A stretch of DNA of 64,000 nt from Gonapodya prolifera JEL478. Its lineage: Eukaryota > Monoblepharomycota > Monoblepharidomycetes > Monoblepharidales > Gonapodyaceae. Under the pieces are notes generated by a model that saw only the letters and a list, made by a program, of their open reading frames with translations, was not told the DNA's origin and ran no database searches. Location of the stretch: contig KQ965732.1 in assembly GCA_001574975.1 (NCBI GenBank), forward strand, positions 868,524 through 932,523, written 5' to 3'. Shown here in pieces: positions 56,496 through 64,000 of this stretch (the stretch's first letter is position 1; every line of letters begins with the position of its first letter). A program made the position numbers and the translations under genes.

Positions 56496-58546
56496 ATGGA
56501 AGATCGAGCACTGCCATCTGTCGCATCTTGGGACACGCGACGCGTCTTGGATTACTTTAAAGCTCACAGCGGTTTCCTTCCCCACAATGCTGATCGACTT
56601 ATTCAAGATAAACGTTTGGAAGGGTCACATGTTCTGGGAATGAGTCCAACAATTCTGAGCGACTATTTGAGTGTAAATGGTACCGGAAGGCTGGAGGAAG
56701 TTGTGGTTCAGGTACAAGTGTAGATGGTTCAAAGGCTCTCATTGACAAATTCTCAGGCTCACCCCACATAGGCATTCGAAAAGCTTTTGGACCATGAGAG
56801 ACGAGTAAATGAACTTACTGCTGCTCTCTTGCAAGCACAGGTGTGTGACTGATTCTTTGGCCGTAACTGGTCCCACAAAATTAATTGTATCAATAGGAAG
56901 TAAGAGACCTCATGGAGGGCAAGCGCAGGCCAAGGGGCAACGTCGGTGAAGACTTCGAATTCGCTGCTATGACTTTTGCACAAGATCTTGTTGGGATCGC
57001 CCAGCAGTTTGAGGACTTCCAGATTGCAGAGAGCACCGACACTAGTGCCATGGTATCTTTTGATCCGAGGACAGAGGGGGATTACGATGTAAGTCCTTGC
57101 CTAAGTTACGTCACGAAGACCTTGTAAGGCTTTGTTCCCACAGGCGGCTCAAGAGCTTGCAGCGCTGTTCGAGCAACTCCACGTTCAAGAAGCCCGAGAT
57201 AGAGAGGTTGCAGTTCTGGTGTCTCAAGGGGACGACTTTCGCCCTGGATCCCGTGCTTCGATTGCTTCTATTGGTTCTTTGCTATCCGTGGCGTCAAGTA
57301 CTTCCAGTCGTCCCCGCTCCGTACTATCACTGCGTTCACTACGACCAGATACCCCTCCGATGCACCGTGGAACCCGCTTGGATCTGCGATTTAATTTTGA
57401 AAGAGCTGATTGCGACTCATGCGGAGACACGAAACATTGCTTCAAACAAAAGTGCAACCATCGGTTTTGTTTTGCATGCATGAAACAGCTCTTTACACAA
57501 GGTTGCAAGGATGTTACGCTGCTTCCCCCCAGATGTTGCGGTATTCCGATGGACAGGGAAATTTCAAGAATGGTCTTATCGCCAGAGGAGGCAGCCGAAT
57601 ATCTGGAGAAGCTAGAAGAACATACCGCAACAAATCGAATGTACTGCCCAGTCGAGATCTGTTCCAAGTTCATAAACCTTGACAGTGTTGATCTTTCTGA
57701 TGCTGGTCGTCTTCACTGTCCGCAATGCTCAGCTAATCTCTGCGGCTTGTCAGTAGGTCTATCATTTGACCAAACGTTCATGCCCTGTTCACACGTTGGA
57801 TCTTTTGCAGATGTCGACATTTTGGTCACCGAGGAACATCCTGTGACGTTGCAGAGACTGAAAGGAAACGCCGACAGCAGAACGACGCAAGCCAACAGTT
57901 GTTTGAGGAGGCCGTGGCGGTTGGTCGCTGGCAGAAGTGCGCAAGTTGCAATCGTATGACCGGTAGGCAGCTCCCGTGTAATCGTATTCTTGCTCACAAT
58001 GTTCACACCATTCTCTCACAGAGCTTATGCATGGATGTTTTCACATGACATGCGTCTGTCGCCACGAGTTTTGCTATCTTTGTGGAGCAAGATGGAAGAC
58101 ATGCACATGCGCTACTTGGGATGAGAATCTACTTGTTGCAAGTGAGTCAGCACCACATCCTGAAACAAAGAACATCGATCACTGCTGAATGCCCGCTAGG
58201 AGCGCGTGATGAGGTTAACCAGCTGCTTGAAGAACGACCTGGCGGGCAGAATGGCGGACCTCCCGTCCCAGCAAATTATGACGAAATGGTCCGACGTCGT
58301 GCCGACTTCCTGAGGGTACATCACGACCATGAGCACGAATGGTACCGCAACGATTTGCGGGTGCCTGTGCTTTGCCGTAATTGCCACGTGTTTGAAATGC
58401 GGGTGAGCCAATTTGGTGATTGCTCCTGGCAACGTAACTCATTTTCCCGTGTATTTGCACTCGGAAAGCGGTACGGTTATCACTGCATGGTCCGAGATTG
58501 CGGTACAATAGTTTGCTACGTGTGCCGGTATCACAGGATGCGTTAG
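56496..58546 (+). CDS. SAM-domain / RING-between-RING (RBR) E3 ubiquitin ligase
   Basis: Several exons. The N-terminal 70 residues (WDTRRVLDYFKAH ... ADRLIQDKRLEGSHVLGM ... RLEEVVVQV) look like a SAM domain. Coiled-coil exons follow (AFEKLLDHERRVNELTAAL; FAQDLVGIAQQFEDF), then a Ser/Arg linker. RING1 is CDSCGDTKHCF, CNHRFCFACMKQL and CCGIPM. The IBR region contains MYCPVEICSKF and LHCPQCSANLC. RING2 is spread over 57930-58130: KCASCNRMT, then HGCFHMTCVCRHEFCYLCG. The Cys after HM is the expected catalytic thioester residue. A Cys/His C-terminal region (CRNCHVFEMR, HCMVRDCGTIVCYVCRYH) completes it. RBR ligases transfer ubiquitin through that Cys. The IBR-RING2 junctions need transcript support. 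It is convergent with PTH2, with 84 bp between stops. Confidence 0.8.
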
Positions 58547-58630
58547 TATGCTTCTTTATATGTGTGTTTCTTCAATTATTCATTTGTCAGTGTGCCTTTC
58601 GTGCCAAATATATATGTACTCTGTGTGACC

Positions 58631-59825
58631 TCAATACTCCTTCCACACCTCCCATACGCCGTTCCTGCCGCCGCTCTTCTCGGCAATGTCCTTGGCGGCC
58701 GCTTCCAATACTGAAACTATATCCTCCCAGACCGTTGGGCCCAGGGCAGCGACAGTCCGAGTGCCCGGTTCAAGCTGTGTTCTCCCAGCGTCGAGGATGG
58801 AGGTGTAGGATACGGACGAGGTGGCAAGACGCGAGTGCCGTCGCAGGATGTGCCTGATGTGCATTGAGGACGAGGAGGAACATCAAACAGTCCGTACACA
58901 TGGAGAGAGGTGGGAGGGTAGTAGCTCACATGTGGTCCTCGCTGGAGGCGCGGAAGATGAGGAGAGGAACGGGGTGGGGAAACGGCTGCGAAGGAGTTTG
59001 AGATCCGTGAGTCCAAAAAAAAATTTAATCGAAGCAATAAAGGTCATTGAGAGTTGATTCCAAGTACTGTGATTCGAGCAACCAGAGTATTGGGGGAAGA
59101 CTTCGGCCGACAAAGTGTGTCGACAAGTACGTCACGTCATTCTCACCTTGCCAGCCTTTTCAGCCGCCTCCCGAGCGGCAATAGCGGCGTGTCCACACTG
59201 TGCTGCGGCTTTCCCTCGTGTCATGGGGACATCTGTGCGAACGAATATTGCCTGCGGGGAAAGTCTATCAACATAATGTCTTTAAAACTGAGAGGCTAGC
59301 CAGCGGCAACAAGGATTCTTGGTGAAAGTTAAATCACTACCCCTCATCGCCAAGAAAAAAATGCGATCCATCCTGATATCTTCTAAAGGGCACTTGTGGT
59401 GCACTCACCAAAATCGATCGTCCATTCAAGTGAGCTCCCGGTCGCGGTTTCTTCCTGCCCGTGTTCCCACTTCGACCCTCAGCAGGGGAAGCAGCGTCTG
59501 TCACGTTGGCTGGTGGCCTCCAACCGGGGGGAGGATTCAGGCTTTCACAAACTGATGGGAGGACGAGCTCTGCCGAATCCGAGTCAGCATTGGAAGCATT
59601 ACTCGAAAGAATCGGTGAAGATGCTCTTTGAGGCGGCGGGGCGAGTGGTGATGCGGCGGATGGGTTGGAGGTGGGTGACGGAAGGAGGAGGGATGTGGCG
59701 AGGCCGAGCAACGAAGACGCAACGACCGCGACGCTTGGGATAACGCCAGGAAGTTGCGATGTGCTCGCCGAGTTCGCGACGGGTGGAAGGAGGGTAAACG
59801 GGGCGTTTAAGGAAGACGCGGACAT
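58631..59825 (-). CDS. PTH2: Peptidyl-tRNA hydrolase 2 (Pth2/Bit1 type) with N-terminal membrane segment
   Basis: Minus-strand gene. Exon 1 (from 59825) encodes an N-terminal hydrophobic segment (GVIPSVAVVASSLLGLATSL) and a Ser/Pro-rich linker, then GRSIL. The next exon continues IFVRTDVPMTRGKAAAQCGH and AAIAAREAAEKAGK, which is the core Pth2 motif. The final exons give FPHPVPLLIFRASSEDHM joined to HILRRHSRLATSSVSY, then ILDAGRTQLEPGTRTVAALG, the conserved C-terminal signature, and stop at 58631. Pth2 releases tRNA from peptidyl-tRNA that falls off ribosomes. The N-terminal anchor resembles that of mitochondrial outer-membrane Pth2 forms. About 15-20 residues between AEKAGK and FPHPVP, expected from the family, are not securely placed, so one small exon may be unresolved. 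Confidence 0.85.
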
Positions 59826-60355
59826 GAACTATCCTCGGTTGCGTGATGGGCCCAAAACCGGTTTTGACTTGAGTTCGATTGAGGATTGAGCGAAATTCGC
59901 TTTTTTGCATGCAATGGACGAGTGTGTTTGACATTACATGTTCGTTTTATTTATGTATCAAAATTCTGTCATGTTCACCTCAACCACATGAAAGTGGAAG
60001 AATGGGGGAGCACTCGAGCCGAAAACATCAGCGCAAGATCAGAGCTCACCTCAGCGTGCTACACTCGTTCTAAGTGGGTGTGAGTGGAGACCGGCTAATT
60101 AGCGGTTAATTGCAACCTGCGCCACGCCGACCGCAGCTTCTTGTTGGGATGAATCGCATGGCATTCTCACTTCTCTGCTCCGCCTGTCCTTCGATGCTTC
60201 GATTCAAGAGCGACCCTCCCTTGTGGTGCTCTCCCCGTCCATCACTCCACAAGAAAAGATAGTCGCCCGATTATTCCATTATTGCGCAATTTTATCCATA
60301 AATGCCCTCAAGTCAGGTTCGGGGTTTTTTCCTCACAAGTCCATCCTAGAGCTGT

Positions 60356-62125
60356 ATGGCATCCGAGACAGGGGAAGAACCACCGGAAGCCCGGGAAACG
60401 GATCCGTTACTATCGAGTGACACGGGGACGGGGGATTCTTCACCTGATCCCTCCAAAAGCCCACTCCCTGTCTTCCTGTGGCTATTCTTATTCATCGTGA
60501 GCGCCCGAGAGCGTCCTTTGTTCAAGCTGCGGTACATTGTTCTCATCCTCCCCTCGATAATCAGTCATCATCACTCACGTCCGCGAGCGGCGCGCTCGTA
60601 CAACCCATTCTCGATCTTCTCCGCGAGACGTTTGATGTGACCGTCAAGGATGCTGGACTCATTGCCCTCTCGTTGGCGCTGGGCAGCGTGCTTGGCCTTG
60701 TCGTTGTTTCTCCAATCGGCGATTTGGTGGATAAACGGCGGGTAGTCATCTCCACGGTTGCCCTGGTCGGAATTGCAAATGTCATTCTCGGAAGCGTAAG
60801 CTCTTTCTACGCTTTCATTGCCGCCAACTTTGTATTGGGCATCCTCTCCGGCACGGTATGTCATCAGCTTCTTTCTGTCTCAATGCCGAGCACACGGACG
60901 CCGAGTACAGGGACATGTTCCGACATGAGTCTCACCAATTCCTTCCCCCAGCTCAACTTAATCGCTCCCATGGCACTCGAACTGACTCCCGGAGAACACC
61001 GCGGCACCGTCATCGGCTCGCTCGTGAGCGGAGCCATGGTCGGGATTCTCCTCGCCCGCGTGTTTGCCGGCTTTGTAGCCGACACGTTAGGATACCGGGC
61101 AGTCTTCCTCATCGCAGCAGGCGTGAACGAAACACTCGCAGTCGCAATGGTCCTCGTGCTTCCCTCTGTCCCGCCGAAGAAACGTGCCGGCGACTTGAAA
61201 GAGAACGTTAGCTGGAGTAAAGCTTATCTGGATCTCTTGCTGTCGTTTGGAACGCTCCTCACCAGCAGCCCCGTTGTAATAGAAGGTGCGATGCCAGATT
61301 TGTTGTCCTCCTTGCGTTTGTCCGTTATCACAGCAATTTTACACACTTTGCGCCAGCCTGCGCAATGGGCTTCTTCACTTTCGTTGCGTTCGGTAATTTT
61401 TGGGTGTCGAGCACGTTTTTGCTGGCGGGTGCGCCCTACAACTTCAGTCCGAGCACGATTGGGATGTTGGGATTCGCGGGAATGGCGGGCATCTTCACGA
61501 CTCCTTTGGTGAGTTTGCACAGGATCGTTTCTGCTCCTTTCATCTCCTGATAAAACTATTTGTCTGGTGCTCCCACCCACATCGTAACTTATCAAAACCG
61601 CCCCAACTCCGATGCCGCTAGCTTGGTTACTTTTCGGATCGCATTCCGAGGCATAGGGTAAGCGAGTTACTCTGTGTGTGCTTGTCTATCAGGAGCGTTG
61701 GATTCACCTTCTGCTTGTTTAGTTCCTCATCTTTGGTACCACTCTAAGCTTAGTCGTCTGGACAGCTCTCCTACTTGCGGGACAGCGCTCAGCCGTCGTT
61801 GTGTTCGCATGCGCATTCTTCCTCGACATTGCAACTTTGTCTGTCACTCTCGTAAACCGCGCCACTATTCTCAAGCTCTTGTCGCACGCCATGGCAAGGG
61901 TGGACGCCCTGTGTGAGTGATGTCATGGTTCCTTGGTTAGTGATATTAATTAATCTCTCCCAACCAGATGGACTTTTTAGAAGTCTTGCCCAGTCATTGG
62001 GTACCGCAGCTGGACCCTTCGCCTACGCATATTTTGGCTGGCATGGACCCGCCATTGTGGGACTTTCTTGCACTATAATAACTCAACTTATCTTGTTCTA
62101 TAGAATTATCGCGACTTCGTCATAA
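60356..62125 (+). CDS. Major facilitator superfamily transporter
   Basis: Begins with an acidic cytosolic tail (MASETGEEPPEARETDPLLS) carrying a dileucine-type DPLL motif, then the first helix PVFLWLFLFI. Exon 2 holds LIALSLALGSVLGLVVVSP with the loop IGDLVDKRR (the MFS A-motif G-D-x-x-x-R/K-R), FIAANFVLGILSGT, then APMALELTPGEHRGTVIGS and AGVNETLAVAMVLVLPS. The C-terminal half reads MGFFTFVAFGNFWVSSTFLL, FSPSTIGMLGFAGM, LVVWTALLLAGQ and SLAQSLGTAAGPFAYAYFGW, ending IIATSS. About 11-12 helices in two halves fit the DHA-like or YnfM-type drug/proton antiporters. Six or so exons with short introns; boundaries after 61280 are approximate. The substrate is unknown. Confidence 0.8.
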
Positions 62126-62208
62126 TTTTAAAGTAGTCATCGCAGTCCGCAATTGTGTACTTAATTGGTGGTACATACGTAACAAGCTTGGCACTTTTGT
62201 GTGGCACC

Positions 62209-63662
62209 ATGTCAGACCGCGAGGATTCCGCGTTTGAAGAGTCGGATAACCTTCAGAAGCCTGCAATCCGCGACGCTAAGGCTACGGATGCGGTCCCACC
62301 GGTTGCGAATGGGGCAAACAGCCACTGGGGAAGCGCGTCAAACACCGACAAAAAGAGCCCCATGTACTACGCAAAGGGCTTCGTTCGGCTTTTTTTCACC
62401 AAAAAGTTTGGCCTTCACCGAATCGTCGGCCTGGCTTTCCTGATTCAGTACATTGCAACGTTGTACCTTGCACTTTCAGACTTTGAAGGAAGCTACCGGA
62501 ACAGTTGGCTCCGGACGACGTTGCCGCTCACAGTGAGTAGCTCTCGTATCAGGGTTTCGATCTTTCTCCGCAGTCGAGCGTTGCGGCGGGGTTTCTTTTG
62601 ATGCCCGTTTTTGCTTCGCCGTGCACATCAGCTGACACACTTTGCGTGCTTTTAATTAATGTTTACAGGGAGTCCTTCAGACTTTAACCGCTATTTTTAC
62701 TTTTACTTTCTTGCCGCGGAAGGACGATGGGGGGTACGTGAACGATGTTGGGTCCATCTCATACCAGTTCGTATGCGAGAATGTGAGTGAACATCACTGT
62801 CTTCGGGTCAGAACCAGTATCCGACGCTCATTTTGAAATGCGCTCGCTTCTTTCCTCGTATCTTTTGAACCAAAAGCTCTTCTTCGTGATGCTCGTCTGC
62901 TTCCAGATGATGTATCTCCAAGAATCTTACTATTCCAACATCAAGAAATATCTCTGGCCCGTCGAGTACGCGTTCGTATTCCTGCCGTACTACTGGCGCG
63001 TGCTGTTCCCGATCACACGATTCCGTACTGCCCGGGCTGGGTTGAAGGAGTCCCGATCTACGTTCAAATTCTACCTCATCATGAACTGGATCACCAAGAA
63101 CTTCTACCTCTTTGGGAAGCATGTCATCGGTTTCCACTTGAACTACCTACGTTTTGCGAACACCATGACCCCCCAGGACATCAAAGGAGCTGTCTTACTG
63201 GACATTTCGGGCCACTTCTCGACGACCATTGCCATTTTCCTCCACACCCTTCGTTTCAAAGGGTACCTCCCTGGCTGGCTCGCTTACAGCATTTACGCAT
63301 GTTCTTTCGTCACTGCTGGTGTTGCTTTTCTCGTCAACTGGCGCAGCTGGTTCCTCTACCAACCTTACATCGTCCTCATCACGATTGGTGGTATGATGAC
63401 GAACCGTGTTCCGCAAAGCAACCGCTACTTCGACCTATACCAAATCCTAGTCATGGCGGCGTTCCACTGGGGCTTTGTCAAAGGAAGTGGAACGTGGTCC
63501 GAGGTTGGAGGACTGGTCGTCCAGTTTTTCTCGTGGATTTTGCAGGATGGTGTCAAAGGCGGCAACTGGATTGGAATGGCTGGATTGCTGGGGAATAGGA
63601 TCAAAGACGTTTTGGCCGTAATGGCGGCCAACCCGTCCGGGTTGGCGGGCAAGGTCTGGTAG
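62209..63662 (+). CDS. Multi-pass membrane protein of unknown family
   Basis: Three exons (62209-62532, 62669-62782, 62877-63662) join to 407 residues. A polar acidic N-terminus of about 60 residues precedes FVRLFFTKKFGLHR. Around eight hydrophobic segments follow, including IVGLAFLIQYIATLYLAL, VLQTLTAIFTFTFL, LFFVMLVCFQMMYL, YAFVFLPYYWRVLFPI, AYSIYACSFVTAGVAFLV and YQPYIVLITIGGMM. Loops have conserved-looking aromatic/basic patches (QESYYSNIKKYLWPVEY, NWITKNFYLFGKHVIG). The end is a short polar helix (ANPSGLAGKVW). There is no transporter or enzyme signature that I recognise. All junctions keep frame and the codon use is consistent, so the gene is real. It lies 83 bp after the MFS stop on the same strand. 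Confidence 0.75.
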
Positions 63663-64000
63663 ATTCACCTGGTTTCCTGTTAATCATCTGTCTTTCATGT
63701 CACTAGAGAAGAGCATGTGGTTGGAGGTCAATGTGGAACAGAGTGTAGATTGCTATGGTGGATTTGTCAACTATTTCGAATCTTAAGTTGTAGATCTCCC
63801 CCTTTTCTGAAGAGATTGAGACATTTATACTGCTCGGGAAGTATCGTCATACTCTCGACCATTCAACACTTTACCGTGTTTCATCCTCTCATCCCTTTGC
63901 AAGGAGGGATCGGCTTCTTCTTTGAGACCATTTTCAAAATTTCGACGCACGACCCTTGGTGGAAGTGGCCACACGAGGTGCGATGAAGTGTAAGACGACC
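63663..64000. other. Right end of the window, no complete gene
   Basis: 3' flank of the membrane-protein gene and AT-rich sequence. The plus frame ending near 63985 (FFFETIFKISTHDPWWKWP) could be part of a gene continuing outside the window, but there is too little to tell. Confidence 0.4.

Overview
The window looks like nuclear DNA of a fungus, most likely a zoosporic (chytrid-type) fungus. Evidence: nearly every gene is cut by many short introns (about 55-120 nt, mostly GTGAGT or GTAAGT donors and YAG acceptors); fungal-type families are present (ATP synthase subunit h, a DUF3712 protein, a KA1-domain kinase); and there is a cluster of LRR/transmembrane/SH3 surface proteins of the kind I associate with chytrids. 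Species assignment is inference. Most exon boundaries given below were worked out by keeping reading frame across GT-AG junctions, without transcript data.

Layout. 1-470: an SDHAF1-like LYR protein. 1250-4635: an accessory island made of a decayed, CpG-free plasma-membrane H+-ATPase pseudogene, two ~240 bp repeats in inverted orientation, and a five-copy ~305 bp satellite with a 628-629 bp two-monomer higher-order period. 4.6-6.6 kb: no convincing gene. 6.6-12.2 kb: F-box/JmjC oxygenase, MTP18-like mitochondrial protein and an FSP1/AIFM2-like oxidoreductase that contains a 201-base N gap. 12.4-18.6 kb: three paralogous secreted/transmembrane proteins ending in SH3 domains. 18.6-20.9 kb: no recognisable gene, with a purine-rich tract. 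21-27 kb: a 1954-residue disordered protein. 27.3-33.5 kb: ATP synthase subunit h, a FabG-like reductase and a KA1 kinase with a large insert. 33.8-38.9 kb: a three-LIM protein with a repetitive tail, convergent with a Baeyer-Villiger-type monooxygenase. 39.6-44.2 kb: ribosomal protein uL2 and a DUF3712 protein. 44.4-48.6 kb: cytochrome b561, a DUF1330-like barrel protein and a fasciclin protein. 49.8-58.5 kb: a methyltransferase, a PPR-like protein and a SAM/RBR ubiquitin ligase. 58.6-63.7 kb: peptidyl-tRNA hydrolase 2, an MFS transporter and an orphan multi-pass membrane protein.

Most genes are ordinary housekeeping and do not form a single pathway. Several serve mitochondria (SDHAF1, MTP18-like, subunit h, PPR-like protein, PTH2). 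The most unusual material is the 1.25-4.6 kb island and the SH3 receptor cluster. Smaller oddities are a probable 3-nt micro-exon, a hairpin repeat shared by introns of two unrelated genes, and a duplicated 3' end of the methyltransferase gene.
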